Part shown: positions 27,041-34,704 of the stretch, piece by piece | Position numbering within the stretch: the stretch's first letter is position 1 | Layout: each line of letters starts with the position of its first letter | Origin: Massilia sp. | GTDB lineage: Bacteria > Pseudomonadota > Gammaproteobacteria > Burkholderiales > Burkholderiaceae_D | Assembly: GCA_025359245.1 (NCBI GenBank) | Contig: JANYGW010000182.1 | Coordinates: 1 to 36,998 of the forward strand | Direction: 5' to 3' | DNA length: 36,998 bases | Translations under genes and position numbers: made by a program | Notes under the pieces: generated by a model | Told to the model about the DNA's origin: nothing | The model's database searches: none | What the model saw: the letters and a program-made list of their open reading frames with translations, nothing else

Positions 27041-27130
27041 TATAGCGCATCGGAGCGGAAGCGCCAAAAATCCAACCTCTGCGCGTTCTGCGCGGCTGAT
27101 GGATAATCATGCGTACCATCCAGGAGAGCC

Positions 27131-27913
27131 ATGCAAGTTCACGACTTACTCAGCTTCGGCGCCGTCACCGGCAAAGGCAATGCGGCGCTGGTGATCGAAC
27201 ACGGCCCCGCCGACCCGGCCGAGCGCCAGGCCTTCGCCAGCGCGCACAACACGGGCGCCTGCGTGTTCCTTGGCGCCGGCGCTCCGGGCGAACCGGTCGA
27301 CGCCGATTTTTACTATACGCATGCGCGCAGCCCGCTGTGCCTGCACGCGACGCTGGCGGCCGCGCGCATCCTGTGTGCGCGCGGCCCGGCCACGCTCAGG
27401 ACGGCCATGCGCGGCCAGCTGCTGCAGCTGTCGCACGACGCGGCCGGCACCTTCGCGGCGGTGCAGCGCCAGGCCGTGGCCCCGGTCGACATCGCGCCCG
27501 GCCTGGCCGCCGAGCTGCTCGGCGCACCTGGCCTGGCGCTGGCCTCGATGCCGCTGCTGTCGTCGGTCGGCAGCGCCAAGCTGCTGATCGAGGTGCACGA
27601 CACGGCCACCCTGCACGCGCTGCGCCCGCCGCTCGAGCGCATCATCGCGTGGGGCAGGACGAATGGCGTGAACGGCTGTTATGTATATTGCCGCACCGGC
27701 GAGCACACCTACGAAGGACGCAACTTCAATCACCTCGACCCGGCGCTCGAAGACAGCGCCACCGGGGTTGCAGCCGGCGCGCTGGCGGCATCGCTGCAGC
27801 ATGGACTGGTCATGCTGCAGGGCGCGCCGCTGGGCAATCCGTGCCGGATCGTCGCGCGCGTCGACGGCGACACGATTTTTGTCGGCGGCGCCACCGAAAT
27901 CCGCCTGCAATGA
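27131..27913 (+). CDS. PhzF-family isomerase-like protein, catalytic Glu not conserved, 260 aa
   Basis: PhzF-family proteins have two similar half-domains around an active site with a catalytic Glu. Recognisable parts here: GKGNAALVI (usually EGNPVAVI), FYYTHARSPLCLHATLAAARIL with the conserved His (about 63-82), GSAKLLIEV, CYVYCRTGEHTYEGRNFNH and LEDSATGVAAGALAASL with the conserved Asp (about 205-221). At the position of the catalytic Glu (NLSESTF in PhzF) the protein has NTGACVF, with Ala43 in place of Glu by my hand alignment. The fold is likely retained but catalysis may differ. An AGGAGAG site precedes the ATG. No phenazine genes are nearby, so the substrate is unknown. Confidence 0.85.
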   Translation: MQVHDLLSFGAVTGKGNAALVIEHGPADPAERQAFASAHNTGACVFLGAGAPGEPVDADFYYTHARSPLCLHATLAAARILCARGPATLRTAMRGQLLQLSHDAAGTFAAVQRQAVAPVDIAPGLAAELLGAPGLALASMPLLSSVGSAKLLIEVHDTATLHALRPPLERIIAWGRTNGVNGCYVYCRTGEHTYEGRNFNHLDPALEDSATGVAAGALAASLQHGLVMLQGAPLGNPCRIVARVDGDTIFVGGATEIRLQ

Positions 27914-27965
27914 TGCACATTTGTTATGATGAGTGCCTCGCAACAACACCACTAACAGGAACCAA

Positions 27966-28493
27966 ATGAAATTGATGAAAATGCTGGGTCTGGCCGTACT
28001 GATCGCATCGAGCCCGGTCTCGTTGGCCGCGGCGCCGGCTGCCGCGCCGGCCGCGGGCGTGGTCACGGTAGGCCAGGTCAAGGCGGTCACCAGCCTGATG
28101 GAAGCGATGCAGATGGAAAAAATGATGCGCACGATTACCGGCACCAGCCGCTACGCGAGCGAAGAGCAGCGCACCGCGGCGTACGCCAAGCTCGACAAAG
28201 TGCCGAAGGAGCAAATCTACGCGCGCCTGGCGTACCCGCTGGCCCGCACCATCAGCGTCGACACGGCGAACGAAATGGCGCGCTTCTATAATTCGCCATA
28301 CGGCAAGAAGGTCGTGTACCAGATGTATAACAGCAAAGGCAGCTACGGCGAGCCGGCGATGCCGAACGCGACCGCGGCCGAACGCAAGGACATGCAGCGT
28401 CCCGAGTTCGCCAAGGCCTACAAGGCGCTGGCAGACGCCGACACCGCGATCCGGCATGAAGGCTTCGTGCTGCTGCAACAGATCGCCAAGTAA
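27966..28493 (+). CDS. Secreted DUF2059-like protein, 175 aa
   Basis: ATG at 27966 has an AGGA site 6 nt upstream and opens a signal peptide (MKLMKMLGLAVLIASSPVSLAAA, cleavage near 22). The rest is helical: VKAVTSLMEAMQMEKMMRTI, then RLAYPLARTISVDTANEMARFYNSPYGKKVVYQM (about 91-124), where FYNSPYGKK is the DUF2059 signature (FY-SP-GKK). DUF2059 proteins are exported helical proteins of unknown function. It follows the PhzF-like gene by 53 bp on the same strand and ends just before the strong stem-loop at 28514-28569, so the two genes may form one transcript. Confidence 0.78.
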   Translation: MKLMKMLGLAVLIASSPVSLAAAPAAAPAAGVVTVGQVKAVTSLMEAMQMEKMMRTITGTSRYASEEQRTAAYAKLDKVPKEQIYARLAYPLARTISVDTANEMARFYNSPYGKKVVYQMYNSKGSYGEPAMPNATAAERKDMQRPEFAKAYKALADADTAIRHEGFVLLQQIAK

Positions 28494-28513
28494 TCCGCGT
28501 CGACGCGCATAAC

Positions 28514-28569
28514 ACCGGGATCAGACCACGTTTTCTCTCTTGAAAAAGTGGTCTGACCCCGGTTTTTTT
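28514..28569 (+). terminator. Strong stem-loop terminator between convergent genes
   Basis: Sixteen-base arms (28514-28529 and 28548-28563) pair with one mismatch, around an 18-nt loop, and a run of seven T (28563-28569) follows on the plus strand. It terminates the DUF2059 transcript and overlaps the stop codon of the convergent kinase gene. The arm core CAGACCAC/GTGGTCTG resembles a dispersed element I associate with Oxalobacteraceae genomes. Confidence 0.85.
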
Positions 28570-29905
28570 ACGGCTTCGGTGGCGCCGGCGGAAACTGGAT
28601 CGTCACGCTCAGGCCGCCCAGGCGCTCGGACTGGCCCAGCGCCAGCAGTGCGCCGTGGCGCGCGGCGATCGCCTTGATGATCGCCAGTCCCAGGCCGCTG
28701 CCATTGGCTTCGCTGCCGGCGATCCGGTAGAAGCGGTCGAACACCCGTTCGCGTTCTTCTGCCGCGATGCCGGGGCCGCTGTCTTCGACGCACAGGCTCG
28801 GCCCGCCCTCCCCCGCGCAGACCTGCACGTCGATGGTGCCGCCCGCCGGCGTGTATTTGATCGCGTTGTCGACCAGGTTGCGCATCAGGATCTGGAGCGC
28901 GTCAGGCTGGCCGGTCACCATGGCCGCGTCGGCGCGCTGCAAGCCCAGGTCGATGCCCGCGCCTTGCGCCGCCGGCGCCATGTCGGCCACGGTGCGGCGC
29001 GCCAGCTCCGCCAGTTCGACCGGCTGGTCACGCGCCCCGCCGGCCGCGCTGGCCTCCTGGCGCGCCAGCACCAGCAATTGTTCGACCAGCCGCGTCGAGC
29101 GTTCGATGCCGGCCGTCAGGCGCCCCACGGCCACCGCCCGCGCTTCGCTGCTGTCGGCCCGCTCCAGGCTCAGCGCCTGCAGCTTGAGCGCGGCCAGCGG
29201 CGTGCGCAGTTCGTGCGCGGCGTCGGCCACGAAATGCTGCTGCGCTTCGAACGCGGTCTTGACGCGCCCGAACAGCAAATTGAGTTCCTGCACCAGCGGC
29301 AGCACTTCGTCGGGCAGCCCCGCTTCGGACACCGGCGACAGGTCGTCGGCCTGGCGCGCCGCCACCTGCGCGCGCACCCGCGCCACCGGCTGCAGCGAGC
29401 CGCTGACTACCCACCACACCACCAGCATCAGGATCGGCATCATCACGGCGATCGGGCCGACCGTGCGCAAGGCCATGTTGCCGGCCATGTTGCGGCGCAC
29501 CGCCATGTCCTGCGCCACCTGCAGGGTCTGGGTCGGGGTTTGGATAGAGAACACGCGGTAGGTCGTGTTGTTCTCGTTGACGTTGGAAAAACCGAGCACC
29601 GCGTGCTGCGGCAGGCGTGCGCTCGACACCGTGCGAAATACCTGCACCCCGTCCGGGGTCCATACCTGCACCATCAGTTCATTGTTTTCGGCGTCGGTGG
29701 CGGCGGCGGCGTTGACTTCGGAATTGGACAGCGGCGCGCTCGAACGCAGCGCCAGCGCCATCTGCTGCATGTGGTAGTCGAAAATCTGGTCGGCGTTGTC
29801 GAGCGCCGTGCGATAGGCGATCGAGGCCTGCACCACGGCGGCGATGCTGATGGCGGCAAGCAGGAACCACAACAGCCGCCCGCGCAGCGAATGCGACACT
29901 TTCAT
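28568..29905 (-). CDS. Two-component sensor histidine kinase (QseC/PmrB-type), 445 aa
   Basis: This is a membrane sensor kinase. TM1 is at about 11-30 and TM2 at about 148-168, with a periplasmic domain between (about 31-147) carrying many Asn and acidic residues. A HAMP-like linker is followed by HisKA with the phospho-acceptor His231 (FVADAAHELRTPLAALKLQ). The ATPase has an N-box (LMRNLVDNAIKYTP), G1 (VEDSGPGIA), F-box (FDRFYRI) and G2 (GSGLGLAI). The architecture, size and the paired regulator fit the QseC/TctE/PmrB group. The ATG overlaps the stop of the response regulator gene by 4 nt. It is the last gene of a protease-regulator-kinase operon, so it probably senses envelope conditions. 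The signal is unknown. Confidence 0.92.
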   Translation of the reverse strand: MKVSHSLRGRLLWFLLAAISIAAVVQASIAYRTALDNADQIFDYHMQQMALALRSSAPLSNSEVNAAAATDAENNELMVQVWTPDGVQVFRTVSSARLPQHAVLGFSNVNENNTTYRVFSIQTPTQTLQVAQDMAVRRNMAGNMALRTVGPIAVMMPILMLVVWWVVSGSLQPVARVRAQVAARQADDLSPVSEAGLPDEVLPLVQELNLLFGRVKTAFEAQQHFVADAAHELRTPLAALKLQALSLERADSSEARAVAVGRLTAGIERSTRLVEQLLVLARQEASAAGGARDQPVELAELARRTVADMAPAAQGAGIDLGLQRADAAMVTGQPDALQILMRNLVDNAIKYTPAGGTIDVQVCAGEGGPSLCVEDSGPGIAAEERERVFDRFYRIAGSEANGSGLGLAIIKAIAARHGALLALGQSERLGGLSVTIQFPPAPPKP

Positions 29906-30564
29906 GGCTTGGGCACCATATAGCCGACGCCGCGCACGTTCTGGATCAGTTCACTGCCCAGCTTTTTGCGCAGCCCGTGGATATACACTTCGACCGCGTT
30001 GCTGCTCACTTCATCGCGCCAGCTGTACAGCTTTTCCTCGAGCTGGGTGCGCGAGAGCACCGCGCCCGGACGCGCGATCAGCGCTTCGAGCACCGCCCAT
30101 TCGCGCGCCGACAGGGTGACGGCGGCGCCGTCGACCTGCACTTCGCGGGTGGCCGGGTTGATCGAGATGTTCTTGTATTCGAAGATCGGTTCGGCGCGCC
30201 CGGCGGCGCGCCGCAGCAGCGCGCGCAAGCGCGCCAGCAGTTCGTCGAGGTCATACGGTTTGAGGACGTAGTCGTCGGCGCCGGCGTCGAGCCCGGCGAT
30301 GCGCTGTTCGACCGCGTCGCGCGCGCTGGCAATCAGCACCGGGGTGCGGTCCTTGCGGCTGCGCATGGCGCGCAATACTTCGATGCCGTCCTTGCGCGGC
30401 AACCCCAGGTCAAGGATGACCAGGTCGTAGCTCTGCGACTGGCGCAGCGCCGTGTCGGCCATTTCACCATCCTTGACCCAGTCGACGGCGTAGTGCTCGG
30501 CCCTGAGCAGGTCAAGCACCACTTCGCCGATCATGGTGTCGTCTTCCACCAGCAATAACCGCAT
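29902..30564 (-). CDS. OmpR-family response regulator (QseB/PmrA-type), 220 aa
   Basis: The receiver domain has the acidic pair in VEDD (about 7-9), the phospho-acceptor Asp52 in DLVILDLGLPRKDG, the switch Ser in LIASARD and Lys in YVLKPYDLDELLARLRAL. The winged-helix DNA-binding domain follows: LSAREWAVLEALIARPGAVLSRTQLEEKLYSWRDEVSSNAVEVYIHGLRKKLG (about 150-203), with the closing IQNVRGVGYMV. This is the QseB/PmrA branch of OmpR-type regulators. A GGGGAA site precedes the ATG. It begins 11 bp after the protease stop and overlaps the kinase by 4 nt, so all three are co-expressed. A PmrA-box-like repeat upstream of the protease gene is the likely autoregulatory site. Confidence 0.93.
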   Translation of the reverse strand: MRLLLVEDDTMIGEVVLDLLRAEHYAVDWVKDGEMADTALRQSQSYDLVILDLGLPRKDGIEVLRAMRSRKDRTPVLIASARDAVEQRIAGLDAGADDYVLKPYDLDELLARLRALLRRAAGRAEPIFEYKNISINPATREVQVDGAAVTLSAREWAVLEALIARPGAVLSRTQLEEKLYSWRDEVSSNAVEVYIHGLRKKLGSELIQNVRGVGYMVPKP

Positions 30565-30575
30565 TACTTCCCCAA

Positions 30576-32132
30576 TCAGCCGATACGCACCGGTATAAAG
30601 ATTCTGTCAGCGCCGCGCTGAATCAGCAAGGCGACCGACTTGGTCGACTTGCCCACCACGTCGCGCACCTGGGCGACCGTGGTCACGACGCGCCCATTGA
30701 CCGACAATAGCACGTCGCCCGGCTGGACCCCGGCGTTGGCGGCCGCGCCCGACGCGTCCTCGATCACCAGCCCGGACGCGATGCCGGAACTGCGCCGCTC
30801 GTTCGGGTCGAGCTGGCGCAAGGCCAGCCCCAGCCTGGCGCTGTTGTCGGCGCTGGCCGTGTCCTGGCGTTCGCCCGGCTCGGTCTTGTCGTCGGCGTTG
30901 GCCAGGCGCGCGTCGAGGCGCACCACCTTGCCGTCGCGCCAGATGTCGAGCGCGACCTTGTCGCCCGGCTTGGCCAGGCCCAGCATGGCCGGCAGGTCGC
31001 CCGAGGCGATGATGGGCTGGCCATTGAGCTTGCGGATCACGTCGCCCGACTTGATGCCGGCCTTGTCGGCGGCGCCGCCTTTTTCGACGTTGGCCACCAG
31101 CGCGCCTTCGGGCGAATCGAGCTTGAACGAATCGGCGAAGCCCTGATTCACTTCCTGCACCGTCACGCCCAGCTTGGCGTGCTGCACCTTGCCGGTGGCG
31201 ACGATCTGCTCCTTGATGCGGAAGGCGACGTCGATCGGGATCGCGAACGACAGGCCCATGTAGCCGCCAGTCTGGCTGTAGATCTGCGAATTGATGCCGA
31301 TTACTTCGCCCTTGGTGTTAAACAGCGGCCCGCCCGAGTTGCCCGGGTTGACGGCGACGTCGGTCTGGATGAAGGGCACGTTGCTGTCGTCGGGCAGCGA
31401 GCGGCCCTTGGCGCTGACGACGCCAGCGGTCACCGAACTCTCCAGCCCGAACGGCGAACCGATCGCCAGCACCCATTCGCCCACTTTCAGTTCGCTCGAG
31501 CGGCCCACCGGGACGGTCGGCAGATTCTTGGCGTCGATCTTGAGCACCGCCACATCGGTCTTCGGGTCGGAGCCGAGCACGCGCGCACGGTACTCGCGCC
31601 GGTCCTGCATCTTGACGATGACTTCCTTGGCGTCGCGCACCACGTGCGCGTTGGTCAGGATGACACCGTCCGGGCTGATGATGAACCCGGAACCAGTGCC
31701 AAAAACGGGCCGTTCGCGTTGGGAGCGCGGCGTGTTCTGCGGTCCCTGGAAGCGACGGAAAAATTCAAAGAAGGGATCGTCCTCGTCGATCTGCGGGCCG
31801 CGCTGGACGCGGCCTTCGGCCGCCGTCTTGGTGCTGCCGGTGACGCGGATATTGACCACGGCCGGGCCGTTGTGGGCGACGATCTGGGTAAAGTCGGGCA
31901 GCAACACGCCGGCCGCGATTGGCGCGCGCGGCGTGTCCGCGGCGGCCACGGCGGGCGCTGCGGCTGCGACAGGGGCGGCCACGGCGGCGGGCACGGCGAC
32001 GACACCGGAGGCGAGCGCATTGTTATGGTTGACCGAAATCGCTCCAATCGCTCCGCCGATGGCGCCTGCGGCGACAAGGGCGAGCGTGAGTCGCTTAGCG
32101 GTGATGGCAGTGATGGCACCTTCGTTATGCAT
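30576..32132 (-). CDS. Do-family (DegP/HtrA) periplasmic serine protease, 518 aa
   Basis: DegP-type proteases degrade and refold damaged envelope proteins. ATG at 32132 has an AGGAGC site and begins a membrane-spanning signal/anchor (about 14-33). An Ala- and Pro-rich linker (about 42-75) follows. The trypsin-like domain has His163 (TNAHVV), Asp193 (KTDVAVLKI) and Ser266 (GNSGGPL). Two PDZ domains follow: about 315-400, with GAADKAGIKSGDVIRKLNG, and about 425-515, with AAANAGVQPGDVLLSVNGR. A RFQGPQNTPRSQRERPVFGTGSGF segment (LA-loop type, with EFFRRF) precedes the catalytic core. It leads an operon with a two-component system, which suggests that the protease and its sensing system are made together. 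Confidence 0.94.
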   Translation of the reverse strand: MHNEGAITAITAKRLTLALVAAGAIGGAIGAISVNHNNALASGVVAVPAAVAAPVAAAAPAVAAADTPRAPIAAGVLLPDFTQIVAHNGPAVVNIRVTGSTKTAAEGRVQRGPQIDEDDPFFEFFRRFQGPQNTPRSQRERPVFGTGSGFIISPDGVILTNAHVVRDAKEVIVKMQDRREYRARVLGSDPKTDVAVLKIDAKNLPTVPVGRSSELKVGEWVLAIGSPFGLESSVTAGVVSAKGRSLPDDSNVPFIQTDVAVNPGNSGGPLFNTKGEVIGINSQIYSQTGGYMGLSFAIPIDVAFRIKEQIVATGKVQHAKLGVTVQEVNQGFADSFKLDSPEGALVANVEKGGAADKAGIKSGDVIRKLNGQPIIASGDLPAMLGLAKPGDKVALDIWRDGKVVRLDARLANADDKTEPGERQDTASADNSARLGLALRQLDPNERRSSGIASGLVIEDASGAAANAGVQPGDVLLSVNGRVVTTVAQVRDVVGKSTKSVALLIQRGADRIFIPVRIG

Positions 32133-32187
32133 GACTTGCTCCTGGATTGAAAGGGTTTGCAGATGGTGATAATGATGCGTGAGCAGA

Positions 32188-32204
32188 CTTAGGGTTTGCT
32201 TAAG
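32188..32204. promoter_or_regulatory. PmrA/QseB-box-like direct repeat upstream of the protease operon
   Basis: CTTAGG-GTTTG-CTTAAG matches the PmrA-box form YTTAAK-N5-YTTAAK with one mismatch (plus strand). It lies 56-72 bp upstream of the protease start, in position for autoregulation by the downstream regulator. Confidence 0.5.
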
Positions 32205-32234
32205 TTTTACCGGCCGTGTGGCGTGCCGGAATCG

Positions 32235-32268
32235 GGACGGGGCGCCCCACACTGCGGGCGCCCCGTCC
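32235..32268 (-). terminator. Perfect 13-bp hairpin after the Hsp20 gene
   Basis: The arms at 32235-32247 and 32256-32268 are perfect 13-bp inverted repeats (GGACGGGGCGCCC type) with an 8-nt loop, 21 nt past the Hsp20 stop. No U-run follows, so it could be a terminator of limited strength or an mRNA 3' stabiliser separating Hsp20 from the protease operon. Confidence 0.65.
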
Positions 32269-32289
32269 TGTTGCCCTAAGGGCCGCTGC

Positions 32290-32745
32290 TTAGGCGGCCA
32301 GGCGCTGCTCGAGCGGCTGCACGTTGTCACCGCCCTCGATAACGATCTTGCGCGGCTTGAGCGCTTCCGGCACTTCGCGCACCAGTTCGATGGTCAGCAT
32401 GCCGTTGTCGAACGCGGCCGTGGTGACCTTGACGTGATTGGCCAGCTGGAAGCGCTGCTCGAAGTCGCGCGCGGCGATGCCGCGATGCAGGTAGGTGCGC
32501 TGCTGCTCATCCTTCTGCTTGCGCCCGGTCACGTGCAGCACGTCGCGCTCTGCAACGATCTCCACTTCCGAACGGTCAAATCCGGCCAGCGCCATCACGA
32601 TCCGGTACTTGTCTTCGCTGACCAGTTCGATGTTGTATGGCGGATAGCTGGGCTGCGCCTCGGCGCGCTGCGATTCCAGCAAGTTGGCCAGGCGGTCGAA
32701 ACCGATGGCCGAACGATAGAGGGGAGTCAGGTCGAATGTACGCAT
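32290..32745 (-). CDS. Hsp20/IbpA-family small heat-shock protein, 151 aa
   Basis: Small heat-shock proteins bind unfolding proteins and hold them for refolding. The N-terminus MRTFDLTPLYRSAIGFDRLANLLE (about 1-24) is the IbpA-type opening. The alpha-crystallin domain spans about 35-130: YPPYNIELVSEDKYRIVMALAGFDRSEVEIVAERDVLHVTGRK, YLHRGIAARDFEQRFQLANHVKVTTAAFDNGMLTIELVREVPE, with the A-x-x-NGML-TI block typical of IbpA. The C-terminal IxI-like KPRKIVIEGG follows. ATG at 32745 has an AAGGAT site. Upstream are a sigma-32-like promoter and a ROSE-type thermometer hairpin, so heat induction acts both at transcription and at translation. Confidence 0.95.
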   Translation of the reverse strand: MRTFDLTPLYRSAIGFDRLANLLESQRAEAQPSYPPYNIELVSEDKYRIVMALAGFDRSEVEIVAERDVLHVTGRKQKDEQQRTYLHRGIAARDFEQRFQLANHVKVTTAAFDNGMLTIELVREVPEALKPRKIVIEGGDNVQPLEQRLAA

Positions 32746-32751
32746 GATGCA

Positions 32752-32775
32752 TATCCTTGTAGTGGTTAAGCGATA
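32752..32775 (-). promoter_or_regulatory. ROSE-type RNA thermometer hairpin before the Hsp20 gene
   Basis: In the mRNA, UAUCGCUU (32775-32768) pairs with AAGGAUA (32758-32752), sealing the Shine-Dalgarno. All seven bases pair and one G is bulged, as in the conserved U(U/C)GCU motif of ROSE elements. A second hairpin (AGGU...ACCU, about 32774-32787) and a third (UGGGC...GCUCA, about 32793-32812) lie upstream, as expected for a multi-hairpin ROSE element. Melting is inferred. Confidence 0.8.
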
Positions 32776-32814
32776 GGTTGGCGGACCTCGGTTGAGCATC
32801 CGTCGAAGCCCATC

Positions 32815-32840
32815 TAATGCTGATCCAAGCTCTTTTCAAG
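32815..32840 (-). promoter_or_regulatory. Candidate sigma-32 heat-shock promoter of the Hsp20 gene
   Basis: CTTGAAA (minus strand, 32840-32834) matches the sigma-32 -35 exactly. After 11 bp, CAGCATTA is a partial match to the -10 CCCCATNT. It would give a leader of about 60 nt containing the ROSE hairpins. Confidence 0.55.
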
Positions 32841-32940
32841 ACCTTGAAAAACGCGATTTGCGGCCCAATGGGGCGTAAAATATTTCGTAAATCGGCAGGC
32901 AAAGCGTTAAGCTGTTCCATATTTATCCATACAGGCACTC

Positions 32941-33900
32941 ATGCCCAAAGAATCCGACGCCACGCTGGAAGCGCTGGAAGCGGCAGTGCAAGAAAATGCA
33001 CAGTTGCGCGCCGAACTGGCCCGTTTGCACGATGCCGGCCGCCTGCATGGTGCGATCCTCGACTATGCCCCGCTGCTCATTTCCAGCAAGGATTTGCATG
33101 GCACGGTCTTGATGGCGAACCGGCATTTTGAGGTCCTTGACGGCTACGACGCGGCCAACTTCGTGGGGCGCAGCGTGTTCGATCTTTTCCCTGCCGACAT
33201 TGCCGAACAGCTGTGGCGCAACGACGTGCGCGCCGCCACCGAACAGCGGCCCTTGTTTGAAGAAGAGACCGTCTATCACCGCGACAAGAGCGCGCACACC
33301 TACGCCACCGTCAAGTTTCCCCTGTACGACGCCGACGGCGCCGTGTGCGGCACCTGCGCCATCTCGAACGACATCACCGAGGCGCGCCGGGCGCAGTTCG
33401 AGAGCATCACCGACGACCTGACCGGCCTGAAGAACCGCCGCTATTTCAACATGCTGTTCATGGAGGAGCAGCGCCGTGCCCACCGCGACGGCCGCACGCT
33501 GACCCTGATGCTGGCCGACGTCGACAGTTTCAAGGGCTACAACGATTGCTATGGCCATCCCCAGGGCGACGTGGTGCTGGCCCAGGTCGCGCGCAGCATC
33601 GCCGCGGCGCTGAACCGGCCGGGCGACCTGGCGTTCCGTATCGGCGGCGACGAATTCGCCTGCCTGTTCGCCACCACGACCGAACAGGAAAGCCTAGACC
33701 TGGCCGAGCGCATCCGCGCGCAGTTCGCCGCGCTCGCCATTGCGCACGCATGCAACCTGCCGCATGGCAGGGCCACGCTGTCGGCCGGGCTGGCCTTCCT
33801 CGCGCCCGGGGCCGAGGTGCCGATGGCGCAAGCCTACGAAATGGCGGACCAGGCGCTGTACCGCGCCAAACACCAGGGCCGCAACACGGTGTCGCGCTGA
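32941..33900 (+). CDS. PAS-GGDEF diguanylate cyclase, 319 aa
   Basis: The protein makes cyclic di-GMP from two GTP. A short coiled coil (about 8-33) leads to a PAS domain (about 34-148: LISSKDLHGTVLMANRHFEVLDGYDAANFVGRSVFDLFP ... GTCAISNDITEAR). The GGDEF domain follows: DDLTGLKNRRYFN, LMLADVDSFKGYNDCYGHPQGDVVL, active-site RIGGDEF at about 233-239. An RxxD inhibitory site (RPGD, 226-229) precedes GGDEF by exactly five residues, so product feedback inhibition is expected. There is no membrane segment, so it is a cytosolic sensor whose PAS ligand is unknown. It is divergent from the Hsp20 gene across a 195-bp gap. Confidence 0.95.
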   Translation: MPKESDATLEALEAAVQENAQLRAELARLHDAGRLHGAILDYAPLLISSKDLHGTVLMANRHFEVLDGYDAANFVGRSVFDLFPADIAEQLWRNDVRAATEQRPLFEEETVYHRDKSAHTYATVKFPLYDADGAVCGTCAISNDITEARRAQFESITDDLTGLKNRRYFNMLFMEEQRRAHRDGRTLTLMLADVDSFKGYNDCYGHPQGDVVLAQVARSIAAALNRPGDLAFRIGGDEFACLFATTTEQESLDLAERIRAQFAALAIAHACNLPHGRATLSAGLAFLAPGAEVPMAQAYEMADQALYRAKHQGRNTVSR

Positions 33901-33918
33901 AAATGTTATGCTTCCCCC

Positions 33919-34269
33919 ATGACTACCGATACCGACATCCAGCTGAGCGGCCCGTTCAAGGCCAGCGACAGCAGCGGCCACTCCCACGACGTCAAGGCGA
34001 TACGCATTTTCGACGAGGGTTACGGCATTATTGACGTGTACGTGGACTTCGCCGCGCCGGTCGACGGTGGGCTGTACCGGGATAAAACCCTGGTCGGCAA
34101 CATCATCGACCGCCTGCGCGCGCTGGGCTACGTGGGTCCCAACTTCACGCACAGCGATACCGGCCTGCAAGAGCGCAAGCTGATTGTGCTTGAGGCGCCC
34201 GAAGAATTCGCCGCCTTTGCCAAGAGCAAGGGTTGGAAGAACCTCGCCGAAGAATTCGACGACGAGTAG
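33919..34269 (+). CDS. Hypothetical small soluble protein, 116 aa
   Basis: I do not recognise the family. The start at 33919 (MTTDTDIQLSGPFKASDSSG) lies 18 bp after the diguanylate cyclase stop, so the two may be co-transcribed. The protein is acidic, with no signal peptide or membrane helix. Readable parts are DVKAIRIFDEGYGIIDVYVDFAAPVDGGLYRDKTLVGNIIDRLRALGYVGPNF (about 25-77) and an acidic C-terminus (AKSKGWKNLAEEFDDE). The codon use matches that of its neighbours. A role near cyclic di-GMP signalling is only a positional suggestion. Confidence 0.65.
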   Translation: MTTDTDIQLSGPFKASDSSGHSHDVKAIRIFDEGYGIIDVYVDFAAPVDGGLYRDKTLVGNIIDRLRALGYVGPNFTHSDTGLQERKLIVLEAPEEFAAFAKSKGWKNLAEEFDDE

Positions 34270-34315
34270 TGATAGTGTGTTTTACGTGGTGTGCCGCACA
34301 GAAAACGGGGGTCGT

Positions 34316-34615
34316 ATGGCGCAAGATACATCCATGAACAACCTACTCCAAGCTATCAGCAACGCCAAGGCCCTTGCTGAAACCCGTCCCGCCGGGCTTG
34401 CCCCCGCGGCCGTTGCCGCCCCCGTCCCGCTGGGACGACCGGATACGATTACCGCCAAATACATCGAAGTGGGACTGATCGTCAACGCGATGCTGGGTGC
34501 GTCGGCCGCGTCCGATTACATGGCCCGGCACGACGTCAGCGCCAAGATTGCCCAGCGCGTGTTGAGCACGGCCGGGCGACGCCGCCGCGCCGACACGGAC
34601 GCCAGCCTGAGCTGA
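34316..34615 (+). CDS. Small hypothetical protein, 99 aa (paralog 1 of a tandem pair)
   Basis: The family is unrecognised. The ATG at 34316 follows a GGGGG site. After a variable N-terminus rich in Ala and Pro (about 1-40), the block LGRPDTITAKYIEVGLIVNAMLGASAASDYMARHDVSAKIAQRVLS (about 39-85) and a basic tail AGRRRRAD are shared with the next gene at 34705. The shared block is helical, with a conserved GRPDT-TA start, an EVG-hydrophobic-AMLG centre and an RVLS-GRRR end. The basic end could contact nucleic acid, but this is a guess. There is no signal peptide. The two genes are 89 bp apart on the same strand and arose by duplication. Confidence 0.6.
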   Translation: MAQDTSMNNLLQAISNAKALAETRPAGLAPAAVAAPVPLGRPDTITAKYIEVGLIVNAMLGASAASDYMARHDVSAKIAQRVLSTAGRRRRADTDASLS

Positions 34616-34704
34616 CAAGGCCAGTGCCGCACCCGTCGCACATTTCGATGGCGTATGCGGCCTGCCGTACGGAATAACTCATTTTTTTCGTGCAATATGT
34701 GCGC

